DNA from: Flexithrix dorotheae DSM 6795
Lineage (GTDB): Bacteria > Bacteroidota > Bacteroidia > Cytophagales > Flammeovirgaceae
Reading direction: 5' to 3'
Assembly (NCBI RefSeq): GCF_000379765.1
Contig: NZ_KB903435.1
Location: 186,110 to 250,109 of the forward strand
DNA length: 64,000 nucleotides
The notes under the pieces were generated by a model. That model had not been told where the DNA came from and ran no database searches. It worked only from the letters and a program-made list of their open reading frames with translations. Made by a program: the position numbers and the translations under genes. Shown here piece after piece: positions 54,285-63,730 of this stretch (its first letter is position 1; each line of letters opens with the position of its first letter).

Positions 54285-54965
54285 TTACCTTCTAAATATT
54301 TTCTTGGCTTTCCTTAAAGATATTTTAGTTTCTTTAATTTTTAGACCTAATTTTTCTCCAAGGGTTATTTCAAATAATCCTTTCTGAATATAAATGGTAT
54401 CACTGTTGTCTTTATACCAAATTTCATAATTGTTTGTTTCAATCCAGTTAGAAATCTCATTGATAAAAGGGTTTTGGTAAAATTTACCATGGGTTTCAAT
54501 TGAAATTACTTTAGGTCTGCTCTTCATATATTTTAAAACATACCATTCCGAGCCTTCTATATCAATACTGATTAAATCGATATTTCCATGATCTAATTCA
54601 TTAAACTTCTTACAATTTACCTCAAAGTTCTTCGATTCATCTACCTTATATTTGTCATTTACCAGAGCCGGACTGGCAGTAAGTTCAGAAACAAATGTAG
54701 AAGCATTGGCTTGTGATAAAGATAATTTCCCATTGTAGTCGTACATAGCAAAAGGAAATAACTTTACATGGGAATAGCCCCCAAATATTTCCTTTATTTT
54801 TTGGATACTTTTTGGGTCAGGTTCCACCAACATGGTTGGAATGTTTTCTTCAATAAAATCAATTACATTGGAAGTTTCAGGCATATAAACCCCCACTTCA
54901 CATACATTAGTAATATTTACCCCCTTCCTCTTTAGCCTTTGATGAATTTCTTTTTTTGATTTCAA
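54285..54965 (-). CDS. FkbM-family methyltransferase
   Basis: 226 residues of the FkbM SAM-dependent methyltransferase family. Visible: NITNVCEVGVYMPETSNVID (SAM loop), LVEPDPKSIQKIKEIFG (acidic ribose-binding motif), FPFAMYDYNGKLSLS, and IDLISIDIEGSEWYVLKYMKSRP followed by ISIETHGKF, the usual pattern. Such enzymes O-methylate sugars in polysaccharides or lipids. A gene remnant with similar look lies just upstream on the same strand (55020-55208), suggesting a decayed polysaccharide cluster. The nearest intact glycan-related gene is the MsbA-like exporter. Confidence 0.88.
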   Translation of the reverse strand: MKSKKEIHQRLKRKGVNITNVCEVGVYMPETSNVIDFIEENIPTMLVEPDPKSIQKIKEIFGGYSHVKLFPFAMYDYNGKLSLSQANASTFVSELTASPALVNDKYKVDESKNFEVNCKKFNELDHGNIDLISIDIEGSEWYVLKYMKSRPKVISIETHGKFYQNPFINEISNWIETNNYEIWYKDNSDTIYIQKGLFEITLGEKLGLKIKETKISLRKAKKIFRR

Positions 54966-55019
54966 AATCTTGATATTTATTAAGTTTCTGAATGGTATAT
55001 TCTTGTAGAATTCTTTATT

Positions 55020-55208
55020 TTATGACATTCTCTGGGAGAATTTTTGATCATTTTCTACTTTCAGGTTAATAAATGCGCTGGCCTTGTAACCATTTGCAAT
55101 TAAATCAAATCCAAACTCCATCTTTGTAAATATTTGGAGGATGTGGAATGAAGATTCTAAATCCAAATGGGCAGTTGTTTTTTTCTTAAAGTACGTTTCA
55201 TAGGGGAC
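55020..55208 (-). pseudogene. Possible C-terminal remnant of a polysaccharide gene
   Basis: A minus-strand frame of 62 codons without start, flanked by stops, reads like the tail of a capsule or LPS-type protein: VPYETYFKKKTTAHLDLESS, then FTKMEFGFDLIANG and VENDQKF. The K(T)TAHLDLES pattern resembles the end of some capsular glycosyltransferases, a loose impression only. It lies directly upstream of the FkbM methyltransferase on the same strand. Confidence 0.35.
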
Positions 55209-55733
55209 CTAAAACCTAAATACCTGATTTTTCCCAATTGGGGACAACACAAAAAAAACCTTAAAACACTTGGTAATTAAATGATTGATTAGCTTAATAA
55301 GCTTCTCAATGACTCCATTATTATCCTGGAGTGCTCTATTGATTTATATTGGCTTTCTACACACATTATCATTCTGTTTTTGAAACTTGGCCATTAATTG
55401 TCATTTCTTATAGTGCCCTAAACATAGCTAAGTTGGTTTTTTTAAATAAAACCTTTTATCGTGTGGTAATCAAATCTCAGTTTGGCTACATTTATTTAAA
55501 CCGCATATATTCATCTGAAATTCTTTAAGTTCTTTCTGTTGGCTGGTATCCATTTAGCCATACTTTTTCTAAAAATTGCTTCTTACTAATCTGCTTTGCT
55601 TATTTTCCTTAAGCGGAGTGACGTTGTTAAGTAAAAACTATTTTTAATTTATGGCAGTTATCTATTACGATAAATATACGATTTTTTTTTACAAAAAAAC
55701 TCTATTGATTTTGAAAGTGATTAGACATATCCA
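55209..55733. other. Intergenic region, no gene seen
   Basis: About 525 AT-rich bases between the remnant and the MsbA-like gene. No frame on either strand looks like protein, and no clear terminator or repeat was found. The spacing is longer than usual here and could be a deletion scar. Confidence 0.5.
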
Positions 55734-57569
55734 TTAAATAGCCTGCATTTCTGTAAGTTTCTTGTAAAAACCATTCGTTTTTTCCAGCAAAATTGTATGA
55801 GGACCCCTCTCTACAATTTCCCCAGCCTCCACCACCAGAATTTCATTTACATTTTGAATAGTACTTAGCCTGTGTGCTATAATTAGTGAAGTTCTGTTTT
55901 GCATTAAATGGTTTAGGGCATCCTGAACCAGTTTTTCGGATTCAGTATCCAGGGCTGAGGTCGCTTCATCCAGAATTAAAATAGGAGGGTTTTTATAAAT
56001 AGCTCTGGCAATACTAATTCTTTGTCTTTGCCCTCCAGAAAGCTTGACCCCTCTGTCCCCAATAATGGTATCATATCCGTTTTCTGTTTGGGTAATGAAT
56101 TCATGCGCATTAGCTGTTTTTGCAGCCTGAACTACCCTTTCCATATCCGGATTTTGTACTCCAAAGGCTATATTATTAGTTATACTATCATTAAATAATA
56201 TAGACTCCTGAGTTACAATCCCAATCTGACTACGAAGAGAATCTATCGAAATATCCTTAATATTAGTGCCATCTATTGTGATTGAACCATTATCAATGTC
56301 ATAAAACCTTGGAATTAAATCTGCTATGGTAGATTTGCCCCCACCAGATTGCCCAACCAACGCCACAGATTGCCCTTTTTTCAGTGAAAAATTAATGCCT
56401 TTCAAAACTTCTTTCTCCCCATAGGAAAACCGTACATCATTGAAAGTAATCTGATCTTTGAAATCCACTATCTCTTGTGCATTTTCTTTATCATAAATTT
56501 CATTTTTGGTATCAATAATTTCCAAAATCCGTTCTGCAGAAATTATCCCCCTTTGAATATTACTAATGGCCCCAACAATCGCCTTTGCAGGGTTAATGAT
56601 TTGCACAAAAAACAAAATATATAAAATAAAACTACTGGCAGACATAGTAGATTGGTCGGAAAGCACTAAATTTCCTCCAAAAAGTAAAATAGAGGCCACA
56701 ATGATAATTCCCATTACTTCGGAAAATGGAGAAGCCAATTCTCTTTTATAAGAAAGGGATTTGTATCGTCTTTCATAGAAGTCATTTTCATTCAGAAATT
56801 TTTCCTTTACATACCCGGAAGCACCGAAGGAATTTACAATTTTCAGCCCAACAATAGTTTCATCAATAATACCAAGAAGTCTTCCAAGTGAATTCTGAAC
56901 ATCCATTGAATCTTTTTTCAGTTTTTTGGAGATAAACCCAATAAAACCTCCCAATACCGGGATGGTAATTAAAGTGAATATGGTAAGTTCAAATGACATG
57001 TAAAATAGGATACTAAAATAAACAATTGTCTGAACCGGATCTCGAAGAAAAACTGTAAGTGAATTTGTTACCGAGAATTCTACCTGGTGCACATCGTTGG
57101 TAGATCGGGAAACAATATCCCCCTTCATTTTATCTGTAAAATAACCTACATGTAAATCAACCAGCTTGTTAAAAATGGCCATTCTCAGCTTCTTAACTGT
57201 TTTGGCTTTTAAGGCTTCAGACAATCTAAGGGAAATATATTTGAAAAGATTTCCAAAAATTGCAGATGTTACTATTGTAATGCATAAAAAAACCAGACCT
57301 GCAAACTTTCCATAATCCTCAATTATACCTATAATATGATAATAAAAATAATGCTCTATGCTTTCCAGGTTAGTGCTTAAAACAGGGGTTTGCTTATATT
57401 TTGCCAATTCCTCAGGCTTGATAATATCAAACAAAACATCCAGTAAGGGTTTCATCATCGCAAAGTTTGCCAACCCGAATAAAATACTTAAAATAGAGCA
57501 TGTAAAAAATGGAACAGCAAATGGAAGAAGTGGTTTCGCATATGATAATACTCTGAAATAGGTCTTCAT
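55734..57569 (-). CDS. MsbA-like ABC exporter half-transporter
   Basis: 611 residues, membrane domain plus ATPase, working as a homodimer to flip lipid A-core or a similar lipid. Six membrane helices are in residues ~20-330 (first FAVPFFTCSILSILFGLANF). The nucleotide-binding domain carries ALVGQSGGGKST (Walker A), KLSGGQRQR (signature), ILILDEATSALD (Walker B) and a switch His in IIAHRLST. The family is essential for LPS export in Gram-negative bacteria; a glycan link would fit the neighbouring FkbM gene, though MsbA-like genes also export peptides or lipids of other kinds. Confidence 0.93.
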   Translation of the reverse strand: MKTYFRVLSYAKPLLPFAVPFFTCSILSILFGLANFAMMKPLLDVLFDIIKPEELAKYKQTPVLSTNLESIEHYFYYHIIGIIEDYGKFAGLVFLCITIVTSAIFGNLFKYISLRLSEALKAKTVKKLRMAIFNKLVDLHVGYFTDKMKGDIVSRSTNDVHQVEFSVTNSLTVFLRDPVQTIVYFSILFYMSFELTIFTLITIPVLGGFIGFISKKLKKDSMDVQNSLGRLLGIIDETIVGLKIVNSFGASGYVKEKFLNENDFYERRYKSLSYKRELASPFSEVMGIIIVASILLFGGNLVLSDQSTMSASSFILYILFFVQIINPAKAIVGAISNIQRGIISAERILEIIDTKNEIYDKENAQEIVDFKDQITFNDVRFSYGEKEVLKGINFSLKKGQSVALVGQSGGGKSTIADLIPRFYDIDNGSITIDGTNIKDISIDSLRSQIGIVTQESILFNDSITNNIAFGVQNPDMERVVQAAKTANAHEFITQTENGYDTIIGDRGVKLSGGQRQRISIARAIYKNPPILILDEATSALDTESEKLVQDALNHLMQNRTSLIIAHRLSTIQNVNEILVVEAGEIVERGPHTILLEKTNGFYKKLTEMQAI

Positions 57570-57795
57570 TATGTCTTAAACAATAACTTTGAGTTGATTA
57601 ATTTAAAATGGCTGCAAAGATAATATATGCTATAATGAAATTTATTAATCGTAAGGATTAAATGGTTTTTGTAAATCCTATTCAAAATTTTGGTTTGAGC
57701 TAAAAATGTTGTTCCTGAGGAAAAATCCATAAAAAACAATGTACTACGCTGTAGCAGGAAAGTTTCCCTGATGGACTTCTAATGGAAGAATAAAA

Positions 57796-57833
57796 AAAAT
57801 AGGGAGTTCTAAAATATTTAGACTCCCTATTTT
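57796..57833 (-). terminator. Intrinsic terminator
   Basis: AAAATAGGGAGT / ACTCCCTATTTT stem with a run of eight T on the minus strand, 36 bases after the stop of the following beta-barrel gene. Confidence 0.85.
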
Positions 57834-57868
57834 CCAAAAATTATTTAAAGCTTTTTTCTACTATTTAT

Positions 57869-58513
57869 TTAAAACCACCCAAACTTCACTCCAACACTAA
57901 AAGACCAGTTATTGAGGTCTCCATTGGAAACATTCTTCAAATCGTGATTTCCCACAAACCTATAACCACCACTTGCCCCAACTTTCATAAACTTTAAAAC
58001 ATTAAGCTCTACATTCACGCCTGGTTCAATGACAAATCCATTCGAATCCTCAATCACATGTGGATCAAAATCATTATCAGGATGGTTTGGCGGATAATTT
58101 TCCAATTGATCTCTTACATTTACATGGCTGCTTCCAATAATTAAAGGAAAAGAGATATGGAATAATTTATTCGGATTCATGATATATTCAGCATACAATC
58201 CGGCATAATTAAAACTCATCCATAATTCCTGAGCCGGATCAGTCCCTTGAAATGGCGATTTTTTATTCAAACCGTATCCGGCCAAACCTATATTTACTTT
58301 TTCATTGAAGGTAAGGGCAGCCTTTCCCCCTACCATCCAGGTAGTTCTTCCATTTAGCCTTGTAGCCTTCCAGTCAACTCCACCAAATCCACCTGTAACT
58401 TTCAATCTTTGGCCGCCAAAAAGCGTCTCGATGTCACCTTTATTGTCTTTTTCCTGTGCAAAACCAATCAGCCCGATTCCCACAAAAAATAATGTAACTA
58501 TTAACTTTTTCAT
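57869..58513 (-). CDS. Predicted small outer-membrane beta-barrel protein
   Basis: 214 residues with a signal peptide (IVTLFFVGIGLIGFAQ). The mature part alternates hydrophobic and polar residues as in an eight-strand barrel: LKVTGGFGGVDWKATRL, WMVGGKAALTFNEKVNIGLA, MSFNYAGLYAEYIMN and a C-terminal WSFSVGVKFGWF with the terminal Phe expected of outer-membrane proteins. No family name is certain. It is transcribed alone with its own terminator. Divergent from the lipoprotein gene at 58810 across 296 AT-rich bases with nothing else seen. Confidence 0.8.
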   Translation of the reverse strand: MKKLIVTLFFVGIGLIGFAQEKDNKGDIETLFGGQRLKVTGGFGGVDWKATRLNGRTTWMVGGKAALTFNEKVNIGLAGYGLNKKSPFQGTDPAQELWMSFNYAGLYAEYIMNPNKLFHISFPLIIGSSHVNVRDQLENYPPNHPDNDFDPHVIEDSNGFVIEPGVNVELNVLKFMKVGASGGYRFVGNHDLKNVSNGDLNNWSFSVGVKFGWF

Positions 58514-58809
58514 CTTTTGATTCTTCTTATTTAGTGATTAAAATAAATTATCATAGCTGCTATGTCATTTCTTTACTTCTATTTTCCCGGTCGATTTATT
58601 ATAAGTCAGATTGGAAGTATGGAACCCTTAAAACAAAATAAAAAAAAGTGGCCTTTTATTTAAAATAGCTCACCAGTGGTCTCTGAAGCATGTTTTTTAA
58701 GAGAAAAAAATTATAGCAAGTTGGAAATACCTTTTTAAAATTGCCTTTAATATAATTTTTCGTTTTATTGTGACTTTATACAATAATCATCAAACTTTTA
58801 TAAACGCTA

Positions 58810-59406
58810 ATGCAACAAAAACTCCTATTTTTTCTATTTTTTGCCTGCGCTGCACTTTTGAGTTGCGCACAGGAAATCACCAATAAAGATGAGCAAATTG
58901 GCATGGCTGTACTTGCCGCTCCTGAAGAAACGAGAGCTGGTGCAACAGTACTTGGCTACGATGGGGAAGGCAACCTAATTACCTTGAGGGAAGGAACCAA
59001 TGAAATGATTTGTATTACAGATGATCCGGATAAAGGTGGATTCCAGGTGGTTTGCTATCATAAAGACCTTGAACCATTTATGGCCAGAGGCAGAGCTTTA
59101 AAAGCAGAAGGAAAAAATGGTTCTGAAGTTTTTGAAATTAGGGAAAATGAAGCTAAAGCAGGCACGCTAAAAATGCCTGATCAGCCCACAACCTTGCATG
59201 TTCTTTCGGGTTCCGAAGCCCAATATGATCATACAACCGGAACCGTTTCAGGGGCAAATTACCGCTATGTGGTATATATTCCATTTGCTACACCAGAGTC
59301 TACCGGACTACCAACTAAACCAATTGTACCAGGAGGGCCATGGATTATGGATCCCGGAACCCACAAAGCACATATTATGATTACACCTCCACCACAAGCT
59401 CAATAA
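58810..59406 (+). CDS. Predicted lipoprotein, unknown function
   Basis: 198 residues. Lipoprotein signal FFACAALLSCAQE (lipid-Cys at about 19). The mature part contains RAGATVLGYDGEGNLITLRE, a glycine-rich beta region, IRENEAKAGTLKMPDQPTTL and a C-terminal Pro-rich tail (GGPWIMDPGTHKAHIMITPP). No catalytic pattern is visible. Similar small lipoproteins in Bacteroidota are unnamed. It is a single gene ending at a shared terminator. Confidence 0.75.
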   Translation: MQQKLLFFLFFACAALLSCAQEITNKDEQIGMAVLAAPEETRAGATVLGYDGEGNLITLREGTNEMICITDDPDKGGFQVVCYHKDLEPFMARGRALKAEGKNGSEVFEIRENEAKAGTLKMPDQPTTLHVLSGSEAQYDHTTGTVSGANYRYVVYIPFATPESTGLPTKPIVPGGPWIMDPGTHKAHIMITPPPQAQ

Positions 59407-59418
59407 TCTTTCAAACAG

Positions 59419-59460
59419 AAGTGGTTGGGAATTTTTTTTGAATTACCAGCCACTTCAATT
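59419..59460. terminator. Bidirectional intrinsic terminator
   Basis: AAGTGGTTGG / CCAGCCACTT stem (one G-T pair) between convergent genes, T-rich after the stem on the plus strand. Confidence 0.65.
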
Positions 59461-59481
59461 TTTGTTCAACTGAAATAATAG

Positions 59482-60093
59482 TCAAATACTTTTCTGAGTT
59501 TGGAATTGGAAAGCTTCGTTTTCATTATTTTTCATTTGGTATAGATGCCTTTGGGCATGCTTTATTAAAAACCACAGATATTGGTAAACATCTACGATTC
59601 CCAGATTATTCACATTAATTAGGGTCTTACAAGCCAATCCCTCACCATTTGGAAGTGCTTTTAAAATCTGAAAACAATGCTGTAGTTGATTCCCGATACC
59701 CCCCTTGATTTTCACTAAATCATTCCCTATTGAAGGCTTTAGATAACCGGGGGTTTCCCAAGGAAATGAACCCCAAATCCCAATTCCATCCATCCCGGGT
59801 TTATCAAATTCATAATCCAACAATTCTTCCTTCCAATTGATATGAAGTTGATTTTTCAATGCCCTCTCTTTTCCTTTTTCGATCAAATTAAGATAATAGT
59901 GGTTAGCCAGATAAATATGATCAAGAATTTCAAAAACAGTCCATCCTGCGCTTTTGGGAGCATACCGGAGCAATTCCTCTGGTTTTTCAAACCATTCATC
60001 AATTGCTGAAAATGTAGATATTAATTCTTTTTCAATCTGAAGAATTACATTTGCAATGTTTACCATGGTTAGGCCAGGATATTGGGCATTCAA
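59482..60093 (-). CDS. DinB-superfamily protein (second, divergent member)
   Basis: 203 residues of the DinB/DUF664-like four-helix superfamily. Metal-ligand candidates are in AGWTVFEILDHIYLANHYY (His near residues 58 and 66) and near the end in FLIKHAQRHLYQM. Two ATGs, at 60093 and 60066, could start it. It is longer than the first DinB-like protein at 14931-15464 and not obviously a duplicate. Possible thiol-transferase-like role; function unknown. It converges with a lipoprotein gene across a terminator. Confidence 0.8.
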   Translation of the reverse strand: MNAQYPGLTMVNIANVILQIEKELISTFSAIDEWFEKPEELLRYAPKSAGWTVFEILDHIYLANHYYLNLIEKGKERALKNQLHINWKEELLDYEFDKPGMDGIGIWGSFPWETPGYLKPSIGNDLVKIKGGIGNQLQHCFQILKALPNGEGLACKTLINVNNLGIVDVYQYLWFLIKHAQRHLYQMKNNENEAFQFQTQKSI

Positions 60094-60254
60094 TTGTTTT
60101 GTGTGTCGCTAACAGAAATTAATTGGATTTTAAACAGAAGTGTTGCACAAAATTCAATTTGAATCTTAAAAAAATTAACACTGGTGCCTAAACCCGATAG
60201 ATAACAAATTTCCGAAAATAAAAACCTAATTTTCAATAAATAAAGCGGAATTTT

Positions 60255-61064
60255 ATGAGTAAATCAGTAAGTATATTGGGCTGTGGCTGGCTGGGCTTAC
60301 CATTAGCCAAAAAACTTGTTTCCCTGGATTATTCTGTAAAGGGATCCTCCACTTCTGCCGAAAAATTAAATTCCCTTAAAGCCAGTGGAATTTCTCCCTT
60401 TTTAATCTCCATAAGTGAGGATGAAGTGGAAGGGGAAATTAAACAATTTTTGGAAAGCGAAATACTTATTATTAATATTCCTCCAAAAAGAAAGTCTCCA
60501 GGCGCGTATGTCCATCAAATTCAGCAGCTTATCCCGCATATTGCCGCCTCCACTATAAAAAATGTATTGTTCATTAGTTCTACTTCAGTTTATCCTGATA
60601 CTAATACTTTAGTAGATGAAAATTGTGTATTACCTCCGGAAAAAGCTTCGGGGAAAGTATTGTTGGAGGTGGAAAAAATATTCCAATCCAATAAGCATTT
60701 CCAAACCACAGTCTTAAGGTTTGCGGGATTGATAGGACCTGATAGAAATCCGGGCAGGTTTTTAGCGGGACGAGAAATAAAAGTCCATCCAGAGGCGGTA
60801 GTCAACCTTATATATCTTCAGGATTGTATAGGATTAATTAAAACCCTTTTAGAAAAAAATATTTGGGGAGAGGTTTTTAATGGCTGTAGCACTCTTCATC
60901 CTTCAAAAGCTGAATTTTACACAAAGGCCGCAATTTTAGGCCAATTCAATCCCCCAGATTTTATTCCTGATCCAGACCAAAAATTCAAAATTATTTCCAA
61001 TCAAAAAATCCTTTCTGCAACCGACTATAGTTTCGTATTCCCAGACCCCTTAGCTAGTCTGTGA
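60255..61064 (+). CDS. NAD(P)-binding epimerase/dehydratase-like protein (YeeZ type)
   Basis: 269 residues, Rossmann fold. The dinucleotide loop is SILGCGWLGLPLAKKLVSL at the N-terminus, followed by the KGSSTSAEKL phosphate-binding turn. The catalytic Ser and Tyr equivalents are in LFISSTSVYPDT, and VLRFAGLIGPDRNPGRFLAG is typical of the family. The short length and C-terminal domain match the YeeZ/SDR-a5-like subgroup, whose substrates are unknown. The left end of an IS3 element begins 12 bases after its stop. Confidence 0.88.
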   Translation: MSKSVSILGCGWLGLPLAKKLVSLDYSVKGSSTSAEKLNSLKASGISPFLISISEDEVEGEIKQFLESEILIINIPPKRKSPGAYVHQIQQLIPHIAASTIKNVLFISSTSVYPDTNTLVDENCVLPPEKASGKVLLEVEKIFQSNKHFQTTVLRFAGLIGPDRNPGRFLAGREIKVHPEAVVNLIYLQDCIGLIKTLLEKNIWGEVFNGCSTLHPSKAEFYTKAAILGQFNPPDFIPDPDQKFKIISNQKILSATDYSFVFPDPLASL

Positions 61065-61154
61065 AGGGGAATACATAATGTCTTATGGCAAAAAAAGTTT
61101 ACAGATGAATTAGGTTTAATAAAAAAATATTATTTTGATGAATTTGGTACTTTT

Positions 61155-62063
61155 TCAATATCGGTAATATTGCATTTTTTTTAAGTCAACTATTTTTTTT
61201 CTTTTATTCCTTTTACTCCAGTCTACTTTCTTCCAGCGTTTCTTCACTTTTAAATCCTTCTGGTGAACTTGTGCTGGAGTTTTAAAATCTAAACCCCAGT
61301 GTAATCGACATGTATTATATACCCAAATTATTTGTGCCAGCTGCTGCTTTCCTTTTGCTGAATCTCTAATCCCTCGACCTTCTAATAATTCATTTTTAAT
61401 CGTATTGTTCATGCGCTCTGCTACAATACTGTAGGCCACGATCTGAATGATGAATGAGCTCTCTTTCTAAATATTTTCTCTTACCTAAAGCCATTTTCAA
61501 GGCATCTAGTGGCCCTTCAAGCCCTAAATCATTCCTTAAGGACCAACCAACTATTTTTCTTGAAGAGGCCCGGTCTGGAGGACATCAGTAATCAGACTCA
61601 AATACATAAATCCTTGGTTACTTCTTATATAAGTTATATCACTTACCCAAACTTGCCCTGCTTGTGTTACCTTAACATCTTTTACTAAATTTTTATAAAT
61701 CCGATACCCATGACCTGAATAGGTGGTTTTAACAATTTTTCTCCTGTAAGGTTTGCTTAAACCATACTTTCTATAATAACCCTCTCAGCTTCTTCTCACC
61801 TAGTTTGATCTTATGTGCTTGTAAAAAAACTTGCAACTGATGATGTAGTTTCACACAACCTATACGAGGCTGTAATTGCCTGATTTTCTGAATTTCCTCC
61901 AACACCAGTTCTTCTTTTATGGCACTCTTTTCCCTTCGTTTTTCTGCCTTGTAATAAGCTTGTCGTTGCCTGCCTAAGATTTTACAAACTCTGCCAACAC
62001 CTGATAAGGGATGTTCCAGAATTATTTCAACTGACGTCTTATACCAGAATTTTTTTTTATGCT
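61155..62063 (-). pseudogene. Degenerate IS3 orfB transposase
   Basis: Reading from 62063 leftwards, pieces of an IS3 OrfB are recognisable in different frames: HPLSGVGRVCKILGRQRQAY, the QVWVSDITYIRSNQGFMYLS core (first Asp), HHSDRGLQYC (second Asp region) and AERMNNTIKNELLEGRG (Glu region). The frame shifts several times and about 25 residues are missing between DRGLQYC and AERM, so no active transposase is made. The last 94 codons (61155-61439) remain open. C-end KRNKRKKIVDLKKMQYYRY resembles the third copy at the right edge. Confidence 0.85.
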
Positions 62064-62164
62064 CACTCTGACCTTTTCCCTTGACCTTTTCCCAATAAAT
62101 CGGACAGGATTAAATTAGAGTTTCGGGCATATAATTGTTAACTTGAAAACACAAATATTTGCTT

Positions 62165-62431
62165 ATGAAACGGTCAAAATTCACCGAGAGTCAAATTATT
62201 TTTGCGCTCAAACAGTCGGAAACTGGAGTGAGGGTTTCGGAGGTCTGCAGGAAGATGGGTATCAGTGAAGCAACCTTTTATGTCTGGAAAAAAAAATATG
62301 GAGGTCTGGGAGTTAGTGAGCTTAGACGATTAAAACAGTTAGAGGAGGAGAATGCTCAATTGAAGAAGTTAGTAGCTGATTTAAGTTTGGACAAACAAAT
62401 CTTGCAGGATGTCCTAAAAAAAAAGTTTTAA
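62165..62431 (+). CDS. IS3-family transposase OrfA
   Basis: 88 residues from the ATG of MKRSKFTESQIIFAL; a TTG two codons earlier is less likely. It has the helix-turn-helix VSEVCRKMGISEATFYVWKK and the leucine-zipper segment LKQLEEENAQLKKLVADLSL typical of OrfA in the IS2/IS407 branch. Its 3' end contains nine A and a G (62416-62425), a standard site for -1 ribosomal frameshifting into orfB, whose frame is indeed -1. Intact and potentially translated, but its partner is broken. Confidence 0.92.
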   Translation: MKRSKFTESQIIFALKQSETGVRVSEVCRKMGISEATFYVWKKKYGGLGVSELRRLKQLEEENAQLKKLVADLSLDKQILQDVLKKKF

Positions 62432-63305
62432 AGGCTGTTCAGAAAGAAAAATTAGTTCACAGCATACATTTGGAATATGGTATTTCCATCCAAAAATGTT
62501 GTAAGCTAGTCTTGTTACACAGGAGTGTGTTTTACTATCAGCGAATTGGTAGGCAGGATACAGCGATGAGGATACGACTAAAGGAATTAGCAGCCGTTAG
62601 GGTACGGTATGGTATTGACCGACTAAGTATATTGTTACGAAGAGAAGGCTGGTCAGATAATAAAAAGAGGATTTATCGGGTGTATTGTGAGGAAGGCCTA
62701 AACTTGAGGAACAAACATCCAAAGAGAATAAGATCAGCTAGGAGGCGACAACCTTCTAATGGTAATGCCTCTAGTTTACATGAGTGTTGGAGTATGGATT
62801 TTGTAGCTGATCAGCTTTTTAATGGCAGTAGATTTAGGATATTAACTATAGCCAACGTGGCCCGGTGAATAATTATAGTCGCAAATGTATGGCCGTAGAT
62901 GCTGGAAAGTCAATCAAAGGGGAAGACGTAGTGACAATTATGGAAAGGATAACCTTGGAAGAAAGATGTTTTCCCAAACGAATAAAAGTAGACAATGGAA
63001 GTGAATTTATCAGCAAGGCCTTGGATAAATGGACTTATTCAAATAAAATTGAGTTAGAGTTCTCTAGACCCGGAAAACCGACTGATAATGCATTTATAGA
63101 GAGTTTTAATGGTTCACTTCGAGATGAGTGTCTTAATGTAAATTGGTTTCTTTCCATGGAGGATGCCCAAGAAAAACTACAGGATTGGCGAGAAGATTAT
63201 AATAACTTTAGACCTCATAGTGCATTGGGAGGAATTCCTCCCAATGAGTACCTTGAAATTAGTAAGAAAAGTCCGGATTCTCTAATTATGACGTGTCCAG
63301 TTTAA
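62416..63305 (+). pseudogene. IS3-family transposase OrfB, interrupted by a 14-base insertion
   Basis: Frame -1 of orfA stays open from the A9G slippery site: LHRSVFYYQRIGRQD, then VRYGIDRLSILLRREGWSDN and the first catalytic Asp in CWSMDFVADQLF. At 62853-62868 the frame ends in TGA and the rest continues one frame away: NNYSRKCMAVDAG, IKVDNGSEFIS (second Asp) and TDNAFIESFNGSLRDECLN (Glu), ending at 63305. Removing the 14 bases CCAACGTGGCCCGG would restore a continuous DDE transposase (TIVNNYSRKC). So this is a recently broken gene with all three catalytic residues present. Confidence 0.9.
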
Positions 63306-63322
63306 GGGAGAGGGTCAAAATA

Positions 63323-63685
63323 TTAAAAAAGTCGCTCTAAACTATGTCCTAAAATAGGGAAGGCTACAACCCCTAACTCACGTTCTGCTATGTCTACCAT
63401 CTTTTTCCAAACTTGCGACTCCAGTTCGGCATCTTCTAATAAGCCTTGTAGCGATTTCAATTCTCCTTCCAGTTCTTTGATTTTAGCTTTATCACTTTTT
63501 TGCTTCGATTTTTTCAATTGAAAATAAGTTTTTCTATTTAATTGTCGCAATTCATTCAGGGAAATTTTATAACGGCTCATTAATTCATCAGCATTAATGA
63601 GACCTAATCGATAAGATACTACTGCTGATGCTAAACTCATTGGGCTAATTTTTGACTTTCCTGGGATAAATAATTTACTTGCCAT
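63323..63685 (-). pseudogene. Truncated OrfA of the outer IS3 element
   Basis: Starts MASKLFIPGKSKISPMSLAS and has the helix-turn-helix GLINADELMSRYKISLNELR and a zipper-like charged helix, as in IS3 OrfA proteins of Bacteroidota. It reads normally to VDIAERELGV (near 63362), where the sequence changes to VAFPILGHSLERLF, not typical for OrfA. Across the inner element, orfB resumes at SIKKKFWYK, the expected continuation. So the inner element (plus 45 bases) interrupts the outer element here, and the last ~14 residues are read-through. Confidence 0.8.
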
Positions 63686-63730
63686 ATTGCTCTTGGTTTA
63701 TCCGCTGTACCCCTATTTTGCCACAAGTCA

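Larger units (their letters stand above)
62082..63317 (+). mobile_element. Inner IS3-family element (IS2/IS407-like)
   Basis: About 1236 bp with inverted ends: TGACCTTTTCCC.. GGACA..TTAGAG at the left (62082) matches the reverse complement of the right end TGACCCTCTCCC..GGACA..TTAGAG (63317 leftwards). A second TGACCTTTTCCC lies 13 bases further left (62069). It carries orfA and orfB on the plus strand. It lies inside the older minus-strand element; 45 bases on the right flank match neither element clearly. OrfB is broken, so it cannot move alone. Confidence 0.8.
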
